A stretch of 64,000 nt of DNA from Sphingobacteriia bacterium (GTDB lineage Bacteria; Bacteroidota; Bacteroidia; Chitinophagales; Chitinophagaceae): assembly GCA_017304675.1 (NCBI GenBank), contig JAFKLS010000017.1, forward strand, positions 558,001-622,000. Reading direction: 5' to 3'. Made by a program: the position numbers and the translations under genes. How positions within the stretch are numbered: position 1 is the first letter of the stretch; the number at the start of each line of letters is the position of its first letter. The notes under the pieces were generated by a model, which did not search any database, had not been told where the DNA came from, and was given only the letters and a program-made list of their open reading frames with translations. This document shows positions 8,193-16,529 of the stretch, in pieces.

Positions 8193-8669
8193 ATGTTCAT
8201 AAAAAACTATATAAAAGAAGTTTTCGGCGCTGTGAAATCTTTATGGACCGGCATGAGAATGACGGGCTATTATTTCACGCATAAAAAAGAAGTCATCACA
8301 GAGCAATACCCTGATAACAGAGCAACACTACAATTGGCTGAACGTTTCAGGGGAGAAGTGGTTATGCCACACGATGAAAATAATCAGCATGCTTGCACCG
8401 GTTGTTCTGCTTGTGAAATTGCTTGCCCTAATGCAACTATTAAGATCATTAACAAATTTGATATTCTGCCGGATGGAAAAAAGAAAAAAGCGATCGACAA
8501 ATTTGTTTATCACTTAGAGCTCTGCACCATGTGTGGTTTATGTGTGGAAGCCTGCCCAACAAGTGCTATTAAAATGGCCAACACATTTGAGCACAGTGTT
8601 TATGATAGAAGACAATTAACCAAAACATTGAATCAACCGGGCTCTAAAATAAGGGAGGGTGTAGAATGA
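8193..8669 (+). CDS. nuoI: NADH-quinone oxidoreductase subunit I
   Basis: 158-aa ferredoxin-like subunit with two 4Fe-4S clusters (N6a/N6b) wired between the distal Fe-S chain and N2. Both CxxCxxCxxxC motifs are intact: C68, C71, C74, C78 (CTGCSACEIACP) and C111, C114, C117, C121 (CTMCGLCVEACP). It overlaps nuoJ by 4 bp. With NuoEFG absent from this locus, NuoI would be the most exposed electron entry point, as proposed for ferredoxin-type complex I. Confidence 0.96.
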   Translation: MFIKNYIKEVFGAVKSLWTGMRMTGYYFTHKKEVITEQYPDNRATLQLAERFRGEVVMPHDENNQHACTGCSACEIACPNATIKIINKFDILPDGKKKKAIDKFVYHLELCTMCGLCVEACPTSAIKMANTFEHSVYDRRQLTKTLNQPGSKIREGVE

Positions 8670-9184
8670 GTGCTTCCGTAATCATATTTTATATCATCGC
8701 AGCATTTATTTTGGTTACAGCAATTTTATCTGTAACCACTGTAAAGATTTTTCGTTCCGCCATTTGGTTATTGTTCTCTTTAATTGGTGTTGCTGCTTTA
8801 TATTTTTGGATGAATGTTCCGTTCATTGCTTCCGTACAAATTATTGTTTATGTTGGCGGCATTGTGGTGCTCATCATCTTCTCTATCTTCTTAACACAGA
8901 AGGCCGGAGATGCAATGCCCAAGCCAGTAAGATCAAGAGCAATCTGGAGTGCATTGGCTGTTATTTTCGGAATTGCTTTTACCTGCAATATCATTAAACA
9001 ATACAAATTCATTGAACCAGGTAATAAAAATTTTGATGTGCATATAAATGATATTGGCATACAAATGCTCAGTACAACAGACTATGGTTTTGTATTACCA
9101 TTTGAAGTAGTAAGTATTTTATTGTTGGCGGCAATGGTTGGTTGTATTGTAATTGCCATGAAAAATAAAACCGAACAGAAATGA
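8666..9184 (+). CDS. nuoJ: NADH-quinone oxidoreductase subunit J
   Basis: 172-aa ND6-type membrane subunit with five hydrophobic helices. The helix-3 region VQIIVYVGGIVVLIIFSIFL is strongly conserved in the family and takes part in coupling. It overlaps nuoI by 4 bp and nuoK by 4 bp. The C-terminal tail is short and charged (MKNKTEQK). Confidence 0.95.
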   Translation: MSASVIIFYIIAAFILVTAILSVTTVKIFRSAIWLLFSLIGVAALYFWMNVPFIASVQIIVYVGGIVVLIIFSIFLTQKAGDAMPKPVRSRAIWSALAVIFGIAFTCNIIKQYKFIEPGNKNFDVHINDIGIQMLSTTDYGFVLPFEVVSILLLAAMVGCIVIAMKNKTEQK

Positions 9185-9495
9185 GTCAGATTCCATTAAC
9201 ACATATTCTTTTCTTAAGCACTGCTTTATTCTTTATTGGAGTATACGGGTTACTCACCAGAAGAAATATGATTACGATGCTAATGGCAATTGAATTAATT
9301 CTCAACAGCGTTAACATCAATTTCATTGCATTCAACAAATACTTATATCCTGAAAAGTTAAACGGAATTTTTTTCAGCATATTCATTATTACCATCGCTG
9401 CGGCAGAAGCAGCAGTGGCCATTGCCATTATTATTAATTTATACAGAAGCCATCATTCTGTTGATGCAGAAGATGCCAGTGAATTGAAATATTAA
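9181..9495 (+). CDS. nuoK: NADH-quinone oxidoreductase subunit K
   Basis: 104-aa ND4L-type subunit with three transmembrane helices. The proton-path glutamates are visible in MLMAIELILNSVNINF (helix 2) and AAAEAAVAIAIIINLYR (helix 3). Normal length. It starts within nuoJ (4-bp overlap) and ends 3 bp before nuoL. Confidence 0.96.
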   Translation: MSQIPLTHILFLSTALFFIGVYGLLTRRNMITMLMAIELILNSVNINFIAFNKYLYPEKLNGIFFSIFIITIAAAEAAVAIAIIINLYRSHHSVDAEDASELKY

Positions 9496-9498
9496 AAG

Positions 9499-11406
9499 AT
9501 GAATAACCATATTAACATAGCGCTGATTCCTTTATTGCCGCTTGCAAGTTTTGTAATATTGGGTTTGTTCGGCAGAAAATATATTAAAACATTTTCGGGA
9601 GTTATTGGCGTTGGCTCCTTACTTATTTCTGCATTGCTATCATTACAAACAGCATATCAATATTTTTTTGTTGATGGAAAACTAAATGGCGTTTATCAAA
9701 AAGTAATTGCATTCAAATACACCTGGTTAAGTTTTTCAGATTCTGTTTCAATAGATATGGGTGCCTTATTAGATCCCATTTCTGTAATGATGCTGGTGCT
9801 GGTAACCTTTGTTTCTTTAATGGTGCACATCTTCAGTTTGGGTTACATGAAAGGCGAAGAACGTTATTCAACTTATTATGCATTTTTAGGGTTGTTCACC
9901 TTTTCTATGTTGGGATTGGTTTTATCAACCAATATTTTTCAGATCTACATGTTCTGGGAATTGGTTGGTGTTTCTTCATTCTTATTGATTGGGTATTATT
10001 TTGATAAACCATCTGCTGTTGCCGCTTCAAAAAAAGCATTCATCGTAACACGTTTTGCAGACCTGGGTTTTTTAATCGGAATCTTAGTGCTTTCATTCCA
10101 GGCACATACTTTAGATTTTCAAACATTGATCGATACACTTTCCAAACCACAAACCATTGGTTCTTTCATGGGCGTTTCTATTTTAACATGGGGACTAACA
10201 TTGGTGTTCATGGGTGGTGCAGGAAAAAGTGCGATGTTCCCTTTACATATTTGGTTGCCCGATGCAATGGAAGGCCCAACACCCGTTTCTGCATTAATTC
10301 ACGCCGCAACAATGGTGGTTGCCGGTGTGTATTTGGTAGCGAGATTATTCCCTGTTTTTTCTGTTGACGAAGCTGCGTTAACCATTGTTACTTATGTTGG
10401 CTTGATCTCTGCATTGTTCGCAGCCGTTATTGCCTGCACACAAACAGATATTAAAAGAGTATTGGCTTATTCAACCATGAGCCAGATTGGTTACATGATG
10501 TTTGCTTTGGGTGTTTCAAAATATAATGGTGAAGAAGGATTGGGTTTCATGGGTTCTATGTTCCATTTGTTTACACATGCTTTCTTCAAATCATTATTGT
10601 TCTTGTGCGCCGGTGCAGTGATTCACTTAGTACACAGCAACGAAATGAAAGATATGGGTGGATTGAGAAAATACATGCCGCTAACCAATGCAGCTTTCTT
10701 AATTGCATGTTTAGCCATTGCAGGTGTTCCACCGTTTGCAGGGTTTTTTAGTAAAGAAGAAATTTTATTAGCAGCATTTCATTCCAACAAATTAGTGTAT
10801 GGTGTTGCATTGTTTACTTCAGGATTAACGGCTTTTTATATGTTTCGTTTGTACTTCTCTATTTTCTGGAATAAAGAAGCACACTTGCACGGAGAACATC
10901 ATGGTGAAGGAAGTTTTGCCATGAAATTGCCTTTGGTACTTTTAGCAATTTTATCTGTTGGTGCAGGCTTTATTCCTTTTGCAAGTTTTGTTACTGCAGA
11001 TGGTGCCGCTTTAGAAACGCATATTGATTATGCATTCTCTGCTGCTCCTGTTTTTTTTGGTGTTACAGGTATTTTATTAGCAGCCTATTTATATAAAACA
11101 GAAAATGCAAGGCCGCAAAATATTGCCAATACGTTTGGCGGTTTGTATCAATCTGCTTACAAGAAATTTTATATTGACGAGATCTATCTTTTCATTACCA
11201 AAAAAATAGTTTTTAATTGTATTGGAAGGCCTGCTGCGTGGATTGATAAAAACATCATCAACGGAACCATTAACTTATTTGGGAATACGACAGTAAAACT
11301 TTCTGAATCTGTTAAAACAATTCAATCCGGTAAAGTACAGAGTTATGCTTTGTATTTTATAAGCGGCGCATTATTGTTAGCAGCGTTGATCATTTATGCG
11401 TTATGA
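9499..11406 (+). CDS. nuoL: NADH-quinone oxidoreductase subunit L
   Basis: 635-aa antiporter-like proton-pumping subunit (ND5). The N-terminal proton_antipo_N region (FQIYMFWELVGVSSFLLIG near residue 155) is followed by the antiporter core with MEGPTPVSALIHAATMVVAG near residue 260 and ACTQTDIKRVLAYSTMSQIG near residue 315. The C-terminus holds the lateral helix region and a last transmembrane segment. The stop codon lies inside the left inverted repeat of the inserted element that follows, so the final codons may have been changed by its arrival. Confidence 0.97.
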   Translation: MNNHINIALIPLLPLASFVILGLFGRKYIKTFSGVIGVGSLLISALLSLQTAYQYFFVDGKLNGVYQKVIAFKYTWLSFSDSVSIDMGALLDPISVMMLVLVTFVSLMVHIFSLGYMKGEERYSTYYAFLGLFTFSMLGLVLSTNIFQIYMFWELVGVSSFLLIGYYFDKPSAVAASKKAFIVTRFADLGFLIGILVLSFQAHTLDFQTLIDTLSKPQTIGSFMGVSILTWGLTLVFMGGAGKSAMFPLHIWLPDAMEGPTPVSALIHAATMVVAGVYLVARLFPVFSVDEAALTIVTYVGLISALFAAVIACTQTDIKRVLAYSTMSQIGYMMFALGVSKYNGEEGLGFMGSMFHLFTHAFFKSLLFLCAGAVIHLVHSNEMKDMGGLRKYMPLTNAAFLIACLAIAGVPPFAGFFSKEEILLAAFHSNKLVYGVALFTSGLTAFYMFRLYFSIFWNKEAHLHGEHHGEGSFAMKLPLVLLAILSVGAGFIPFASFVTADGAALETHIDYAFSAAPVFFGVTGILLAAYLYKTENARPQNIANTFGGLYQSAYKKFYIDEIYLFITKKIVFNCIGRPAAWIDKNIINGTINLFGNTTVKLSESVKTIQSGKVQSYALYFISGALLLAALIIYAL

Positions 11407-11810
11407 GTTATGAATGATGAATTAATTAGAAGTTAAATGCAAAAAAATGTTTTGATAGAGAAAAGCTTTTCATTCGCCATTGATGTGGTGAATTGCTACA
11501 AGCATTTAACTGATGAGAAAAGAGAATTTATAATGAGAAAACAACTTCTCCGAAGCGGAACAGCTATCGGTGCATTAATCAGAGAAGCGCAGAATGCAGA
11601 AAGTAAAGCAGATTTCATTCACAAATTAGCAATAGCCCAAAAAGAGTGTGGTGAAACAATTTATTGGATTGAACTTTTGAAAGAGACAGACTATTTGAAC
11701 GATTTTCGTTTTAATACATTAAACAACAATGGATCTGTTTTATTGAAGATGATAAGAAGTGCTATATTAACAACAAAACAAAACCATCATTCATAAATTA
11801 TAACTCATAA
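11401..11810 (+). mobile_element. Candidate IVS-like element: inverted repeats around a four-helix-bundle ORF
   Basis: The left arm TTATGAGTTATGAATGATG (11401-11419) is matched in inverted orientation on the right at 11785-11810. Read on the other strand, the right arm is TTATGAGTTAT, then a 7-nt insert, then GAATGATG. The arms enclose one complete ORF of the 23S-rRNA-intervening-sequence-protein family, and the last codons of that ORF lie in the right arm. The element separates nuoL from nuoM, which are normally adjacent. Mobility is inferred from structure only; no transposase or target-site duplication is seen. Confidence 0.6.
11437..11796 (+). CDS. Four-helix-bundle protein (23S rRNA IVP / TIGR02436 family)
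   Basis: 119-aa all-helical protein of the family (PF05635/TIGR02436) that includes proteins encoded in 23S rRNA intervening sequences and the Avd accessory protein of diversity-generating retroelements. The signature is clear: RSGTAIGALIREAQNAESKADF (residues 39-60, listed in short form), then KLAIAQKECGETIYWIELL. Basic surface residues suggest nucleic-acid binding. Neither 23S rRNA nor a reverse transcriptase is nearby. It sits in the same direction as the nuo genes and is probably co-transcribed with them. Function here is unknown. Confidence 0.9.
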   Translation: MQKNVLIEKSFSFAIDVVNCYKHLTDEKREFIMRKQLLRSGTAIGALIREAQNAESKADFIHKLAIAQKECGETIYWIELLKETDYLNDFRFNTLNNNGSVLLKMIRSAILTTKQNHHS

Positions 11811-11816
11811 ATAAAA

Positions 11817-13304
11817 ATGAATTTATTATTGCTCATATCTGTTCCTTCATTAACAGCATTGATTGTGTTGTTCTTGTATGAACCGAAAAAAATAAAAGCT
11901 GTTTCTTTTGCCGGTTCAGTTATTCAACTGGGATTAGTGTTATATACATTGAAAGCTTATTATCAGCAGAAACAATTAAACCCATTAAACAACTTCTTTT
12001 TTGAAAAAACATATGCATGGTTTCCTTCGCTCAATATCAATTTTCATATAGGTATTGATGGAATTGCCATTGCCATGTTATTGTTAACAGCCGTTGTTGT
12101 TTTGGCCGGTATATTGGTTTCCTGGAAAGTAGAGAAGAATGTAAAAGAATTTTTTTTCCTGCTTTTATTACTCAGCGCTGGCGCTTACGGTTTCTTCATA
12201 TCATTAGATCTGTTTTCCCTATTCTTCTTTTTAGAAGTTGCCGTTATTCCTAAATTTTTATTAATCGGTATTTGGGGAAGCGGTAAAAAAGAATATAGTG
12301 CCATGAAACTGGCTTTAATGTTAATGGGTGGCTCTGCTTTAATCTTTGTTGGCCTGTTGGCGTTATATATAACTACTTCCGGAAACGGCTTCAATTGGCA
12401 GGTAGTGGCCAGCCTGAATATTTCTTCAGAATTGCAAAAAATTATATTCCCCTTTTTATTCATTGGATTTGGTGTATTCACTGCATTATTCCCATTTCAT
12501 ACATGGGTGCCCGATGGTCACTCATCCGCACCAACAGCAGCATCTATGTTCTTAGCAGGCATCTCTATGAAATTGGGCGGCTATGGTTGTTTACGTGTGG
12601 CTGTTTATTTATTGCCCGAGGCAGCCCATTACTATTCTCCTTATATTATTGTATTGGCAACCATTGCCATTTTATACGGTGCATTCGCTACCATGATGCA
12701 GCAGGATCTTAAATACATCAACGCATATTCTTCAGTAAGTCATTGTGGATTTGTATTGTTAGGAATTGGCATGTTAACCAAAACATCTATTAACGGTGCC
12801 GTATTGCAAATGGTTTCGCATGGGTTGATGACAGCCTTATTCTTCGCCGCCATTGGTATGTTGTACGAAAGAACACATACCAGAATGCTGAAAGAATTGG
12901 GTGGTCTTTTAAAAGTGATGCCTTTTATTGCAACTGTGTTTGTAATTGCAGGTTTGTGTTCATTAGGCTTGCCCGGCCTGAGTGGATTTGTTGCCGAGAT
13001 GACTGTTTTTATGGGATCTTGGGAAAGGGTGGAAACCGGTTACAGGATTGCAACCATTTTATCTTGCAGTTCTATTGTGGTAACTGCTGTTTATATTTTG
13101 CGTGCAACCGGACAAACTGTAATGGGGCCAATTACCAATAATCATTTCAATGTATTGACAGATGCTACATGGAATGAAAGATTAGCAGCAGCCGTTTTAT
13201 TGATTGCTATTCTCATAATTGGGATTGCGCCATTCTATTTGAACGATTTAATTAAACCCGGAACAGAAATGATGATGCAGAAAATTGCATCTTCTGTAAA
13301 ATAG
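11817..13304 (+). CDS. nuoM: NADH-quinone oxidoreductase subunit M
   Basis: 495-aa antiporter-like proton-pumping subunit (ND4). Landmarks: the glutamate-bearing helix LFSLFFFLEVAVIPKFLLIG near residue 140, WVPDGHSSAPTAASMFLAG near residue 235 with the pumping lysine shortly after, and HCGFVLLGIGM near residue 305. Length is typical. Its start is only 6 bp after the right arm of the inserted element, so its translation depends on how that stem folds in the mRNA. Confidence 0.97.
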   Translation: MNLLLLISVPSLTALIVLFLYEPKKIKAVSFAGSVIQLGLVLYTLKAYYQQKQLNPLNNFFFEKTYAWFPSLNINFHIGIDGIAIAMLLLTAVVVLAGILVSWKVEKNVKEFFFLLLLLSAGAYGFFISLDLFSLFFFLEVAVIPKFLLIGIWGSGKKEYSAMKLALMLMGGSALIFVGLLALYITTSGNGFNWQVVASLNISSELQKIIFPFLFIGFGVFTALFPFHTWVPDGHSSAPTAASMFLAGISMKLGGYGCLRVAVYLLPEAAHYYSPYIIVLATIAILYGAFATMMQQDLKYINAYSSVSHCGFVLLGIGMLTKTSINGAVLQMVSHGLMTALFFAAIGMLYERTHTRMLKELGGLLKVMPFIATVFVIAGLCSLGLPGLSGFVAEMTVFMGSWERVETGYRIATILSCSSIVVTAVYILRATGQTVMGPITNNHFNVLTDATWNERLAAAVLLIAILIIGIAPFYLNDLIKPGTEMMMQKIASSVK

Positions 13305-13310
13305 ACAATT

Positions 13311-14714
13311 ATGTTTAGCAATTTTATTCTATCGCTACAGCACGAGCTTTGGCTATTTGCATTGATTATGCTTCTTCTTTGCATTAAACTTGGAAGCAGT
13401 GAAATAAAGCCAGCTCCGTTATTATTAGGTATAAATATTCTGTTGGGACTGAATTTTGTAAGCGGCTTTTTCTTTCATCATTCTGGCAGCTTATTCAGTG
13501 AAATGTTTATTTCGAATGAATTGAAGGATTTTCAAAAAAATATTCTCAACCTTGGTGTATTGCTAATTTCTTTACAATCTTTCGTGTGGCTTAAAAGCCA
13601 TCAGCATATCATTGAATTTTATGTACTGCTCTTATCTTCTTTAATGGGCATGTTCTTTATGATTTCGGCAGGTAATATTTTAATGTTGTATATTGGGCTG
13701 GAGCTATCCACCATACCATTAGCAGCAGCAGCCAATTTTAATTTAGATAAACGTGTTTCTTCTGAAGCCGCTTTTAAATTCATCATTTCGTCGGCCCTTT
13801 CATCCGGAGTATTATTACTGGGAATTTCTTTCTTGTATGGCGCAACAGGAACTTTGCAATTAACTGAATTAAGCCATCTTATTCATAATACAACATTCCT
13901 TGTTTTTACTTTAATATTAATTATTGCAGGTTTTGGATTTAAAATATCGGCCGTTCCTTTTCATTTATGGACAGCTGATGTATATGAAGGTTCTCCTGTA
14001 GCAGTTACTTCTTTCTTATCGGTTATTTCAAAAGCAGCAGTAATATTCGTTTTCACAAAAACCTTATTAACCGCTTTCGATCCATTACAATCAGTGTGGC
14101 CTACCATTATTTCTCTACTCGCGTTATTAACCATTATTACAGGTAATGTTTTTGCCATAAGGCAGCAGAATATAAAAAGATTGCTTGCTTTTTCTTCTAT
14201 AGCGCAGGTTGGTTTTATTTTAATCGCCATTTCATCCAATACAGTAACAGGAAGCATAGCCACGGTTTATTTTGTATTGATTTATTTGTTTTCGAACCTT
14301 GCTGCATTTGGTGTTGTTTCACTCATAAGCGCCGTTACAGGGAAAGAAAATATAAATGATTATAAGGAGTTACGCAAAACAAATCCTATGTTATGCTGGG
14401 TGCTCACCATTGCATTATTCTCTTTGGCCGGAGTGCCGCCAACGGCAGGTTTTTTTGGGAAATTTTTCTTACTTATGTCCGGTGCTCCTAATAATAATTT
14501 TGCAGTTATTGTTATTGCAGCTTTGAATATGATGGTTTCTATGTATTATTATTTAAGAGTTGTGAAAATAATGTTCATGGATAAGAATGAAAACCCCGTT
14601 GAAGACATCAAAATTCCATGGTATAGCAGTTTTGCATTAATTATATGTGTTGCAGGAATTGTATTAACAGGAATTTTAAGCGGCTCTTATAACTACATTT
14701 TCAGTATTCATTAA
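13311..14714 (+). CDS. nuoN: NADH-quinone oxidoreductase subunit N
   Basis: 467-aa antiporter-like proton-pumping subunit (ND2). Key segments are YIGLELSTIPLAAAANF near residue 130, FKISAVPFHLWTADVYEGSP near residue 215 and RQQNIKRLLAFSSIAQVGF near residue 285. It follows nuoM by 6 bp. This completes an 11-subunit complex I gene set (A, B, C, D, H, I, J, K, L, M, N). Confidence 0.97.
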   Translation: MFSNFILSLQHELWLFALIMLLLCIKLGSSEIKPAPLLLGINILLGLNFVSGFFFHHSGSLFSEMFISNELKDFQKNILNLGVLLISLQSFVWLKSHQHIIEFYVLLLSSLMGMFFMISAGNILMLYIGLELSTIPLAAAANFNLDKRVSSEAAFKFIISSALSSGVLLLGISFLYGATGTLQLTELSHLIHNTTFLVFTLILIIAGFGFKISAVPFHLWTADVYEGSPVAVTSFLSVISKAAVIFVFTKTLLTAFDPLQSVWPTIISLLALLTIITGNVFAIRQQNIKRLLAFSSIAQVGFILIAISSNTVTGSIATVYFVLIYLFSNLAAFGVVSLISAVTGKENINDYKELRKTNPMLCWVLTIALFSLAGVPPTAGFFGKFFLLMSGAPNNNFAVIVIAALNMMVSMYYYLRVVKIMFMDKNENPVEDIKIPWYSSFALIICVAGIVLTGILSGSYNYIFSIH

Positions 14715-14723
14715 TCAGAATTT

Positions 14724-15104
14724 ATGGCCATCAATCAAAATCATACGGTTGAAGAAATAAATGGCGTTCGTTGTGCGATTGTTGAAAAAAATGCAAGCGC
14801 AGAACGGGTTGAATTTTTAAAAAAAGTGCTTACACACAATAATTACACAGTTGAAGTTGCTGTTTCGCCGCCTCCCAAAACTGCCCCTGCAAAGCCTTCG
14901 GCAGAAGGAGAGGTTGCCCCACTACCTCCGCCACCTGCACCGGAAACATTTACGGTTGGTGTAACAGATGTAACTTTTAATTGGGTAAATGCTGTTTTTG
15001 GAAGAATGTTGTTTGCACCCAATGGGCATATTGTTACATTGGCTTACTGGGAACAAAAAGATACTTTGCCTAAAGACGAGGTTCCTTATTTTGAAAAACA
15101 ATAA
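14724..15104 (+). CDS. Hypothetical protein, last gene of nuo operon
   Basis: 126-aa cytoplasmic protein with no recognised family. It has two parts joined by a Pro/Ala-rich linker (about residues 49-73, including PLPPPPAPE). The N-terminal half (INGVRCAIVEKNASAERVEFLKKVL) predicts as alpha/beta. The C-terminal half contains FNWVNAVFGRMLFAPNGHIVTLAYWEQ. It starts 9 bp after nuoN and is followed by a strong terminator, so it is almost surely part of the nuo transcript. A link to complex I assembly or stability is inferred from position only. Confidence 0.75.
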   Translation: MAINQNHTVEEINGVRCAIVEKNASAERVEFLKKVLTHNNYTVEVAVSPPPKTAPAKPSAEGEVAPLPPPPAPETFTVGVTDVTFNWVNAVFGRMLFAPNGHIVTLAYWEQKDTLPKDEVPYFEKQ

Positions 15105-15122
15105 CCAAAGTTTATCATAAAC

Positions 15123-15160
15123 AAATCCCGAAGTAAAATTTGCTTCGGGATTTTATTTTA
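15123..15160 (+). terminator. Terminator of the nuo operon
   Basis: AAATCCCGAAG (15123-15133) pairs perfectly with CTTCGGGATTT (15143-15153), followed by TTTATTTTA. It lies between convergent genes and may also stop the ahpD transcript, though the T run on that side is poorer. Confidence 0.9.
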
Positions 15161-15174
15161 GTACGATTTATTTC

Positions 15175-15771
15175 TTAAGATAAAACAGTAATCAACCCCT
15201 TTATTACAGCTGTTAACTTCACAGCTTCAAAAACTTTTGATTCTGATGCGCCGTGTTGCAACACTGATTGCTCGTGCGATGTAACACACATTTCGCATCC
15301 GTTCAATGCAGAGATTGTTAAGCTTAGCAATTCAAAAAATTCTTTGCCCAGAACAGGATTCATCATAATGCTCATTTTAATTCCTGCGGGCATGTTATTA
15401 TAACTTTCTTTGTGCATGAAATGGCGGAAGCGATAAAACACGTTGTTTGTATTCATTAATGATGTTGCAGCAATAACTTCTGCAATTTCATTTTCGGAAG
15501 CACCGGCTTCTTCTGCCAGCGCAACAAATGATTCTTTCAATAAATCGAATTTTTCATTCACAGCAACAGCCAATGCTAACAACACCGCTTCTTTTCTATT
15601 TAAGTATTGTGTATTGTTTAAAACATTTCCTGTGTTGATCTTTAAATCTTTAATGTAACGGGAATCTGCATTCAACAACGCCTGTGCATTAGAAGAAGGA
15701 ATATAATTTTCCAGCTTTAATTCATTCAGCAAGTTTGTAAATGTTTCGTTTTGTATTAAAACCTCACTCAT
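15175..15771 (-). CDS. ahpD: AhpD-like alkylhydroperoxidase (carboxymuconolactone decarboxylase family)
   Basis: 198 aa from the ATG at 15771; an earlier in-frame ATG at 15816 is rejected because it would place the coding start within the ahpC terminator. The all-helical fold carries the catalytic CxxCxxxH at C159, C162 and H166 (NGCEMCVTSHEQ). In M. tuberculosis AhpD the same motif reduces AhpC, using electrons from a lipoamide protein. The gene follows ahpC directly, which supports this role. The N-terminal half is a degenerate second copy of the same fold, as in the family. Confidence 0.88.
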   Translation of the reverse strand: MSEVLIQNETFTNLLNELKLENYIPSSNAQALLNADSRYIKDLKINTGNVLNNTQYLNRKEAVLLALAVAVNEKFDLLKESFVALAEEAGASENEIAEVIAATSLMNTNNVFYRFRHFMHKESYNNMPAGIKMSIMMNPVLGKEFFELLSLTISALNGCEMCVTSHEQSVLQHGASESKVFEAVKLTAVIKGLITVLS

Positions 15772-15781
15772 AATTATATTT

Positions 15782-15811
15782 TTTAAAAAAGCCGGTTGTA
15801 ATGCCGGCTTT
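15782..15811 (-). terminator. Terminator/attenuator between ahpC and ahpD
   Basis: On the minus strand AAAGCCGG (15811-15804) pairs with CCGGCTTT (15795-15788), then a run of T. It sits 10 nt after the ahpC stop and 11 nt before the ahpD start, so it should reduce ahpD expression relative to ahpC. Confidence 0.8.
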
Positions 15812-15820
15812 ATCATTCAT

Positions 15821-16390
15821 TTAGTTTAAGTTCAATTGTGCCGTTAATGTTTCCTGGCCTTTGTTCCAGTTACAAGGGCAAAGTTCATCTGTTTGCAAAG
15901 CATCCAATACACGAATAACTTCTTGCACGCTGCGTCCAACATTCAAATCATAAACACTTACCCAGCGGATAATTCCCTGAGGATCGATAATGAATGTAGC
16001 ACGGTAAGCAATTTTTTCTTCGTTATCTAAAATACCCAACTCTTCCGCTAATGATTTTGAAGTATCGGCCAACATTGGAAATTTAAGATCTTTCAAATCT
16101 GCGTGATCTCTTCTCCAAGCTGCATGTACAAATTCAGAATCTGTAGAAGCGCCGATTAACACTGCATCTCTGTCTGTAAACTCGCTATGTTTTTTATTGA
16201 ACTCGGCAATTTCGGTAGGGCAAACGAATGTGAAATCTTTTGGCCACCAGAACATAACAGTCCACTTTCCTTTTGCTATTGCATAATCGTTTGTTAATTC
16301 AATGAATTCTTTTCCTTTTTCAATTGATACCACTGCTTTTTTCTTAAATGCTGGGAATTGATTTCCGATTGATAATACTTTGTTGCTCAT
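15821..16390 (-). CDS. ahpC: Peroxiredoxin, AhpC type
   Basis: 189-aa 2-Cys peroxiredoxin that reduces hydrogen peroxide and organic hydroperoxides in the cytoplasm. The peroxidatic Cys is C57 (KDFTFVCPTEIAEF). The C-terminal DELCPCNW gives C171 and C173, the two-cysteine arrangement of mycobacterial AhpC, which works with AhpD and not AhpF. This agrees with the adjacent ahpD gene. A minus-strand promoter-like box (16426-16433) and an OxyR-type palindrome (16476-16490) lie upstream, pointing to peroxide induction. Confidence 0.95.
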   Translation of the reverse strand: MSNKVLSIGNQFPAFKKKAVVSIEKGKEFIELTNDYAIAKGKWTVMFWWPKDFTFVCPTEIAEFNKKHSEFTDRDAVLIGASTDSEFVHAAWRRDHADLKDLKFPMLADTSKSLAEELGILDNEEKIAYRATFIIDPQGIIRWVSVYDLNVGRSVQEVIRVLDALQTDELCPCNWNKGQETLTAQLNLN

Positions 16391-16425
16391 ATTCTGATTT
16401 GTTTTTTACATTTTAATTTGAGCCG

Positions 16426-16433
16426 CGAAAGTA
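16426..16433 (-). promoter_or_regulatory. Putative ahpC promoter -7 box
   Basis: On the minus strand TACTTTCG resembles the TAnnTTTG -7 element with one mismatch. It is preceded by TAT and followed by GCGGCTC, giving a leader of about 30 nt. Confidence 0.4.
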
Positions 16434-16475
16434 TAATAATACATCATAGATTTTGATTGTTATTTTCTATATTCA

Positions 16476-16490
16476 ATAGATAATATCTAT
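16476..16490 (-). promoter_or_regulatory. OxyR-type half-operator upstream of ahpC
   Basis: ATAGATAATATCTAT fits the OxyR half-site ATAG-nt-nnn-an-CTAT exactly and is nearly palindromic. It lies 43-57 bp upstream of the ahpC -7 box, where an activator would bind. A second, degenerate half-site ending in CTAT (16467-16470) is adjacent. OxyR itself is not in the window. Confidence 0.5.
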
Positions 16491-16499
16491 TTATACACA

Positions 16500-16523
16500 T
16501 AAAAAAACCACCTTTCGGTGGTT
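16500..16523 (-). terminator. Terminator of the acyl-CoA synthetase gene
   Basis: AACCACC and GGTGGTT form a stem around TTTC. On the minus strand it is followed by seven T. It is located just after the stop codon of the upstream minus-strand gene and insulates ahpC. Confidence 0.88.
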
Positions 16524-16529
16524 TCGTTA

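Noticed and set aside
11437-11796. Diversity-generating retroelement (Avd-like protein)
   Set aside because: No reverse transcriptase, template repeat or variable-repeat target gene is nearby.
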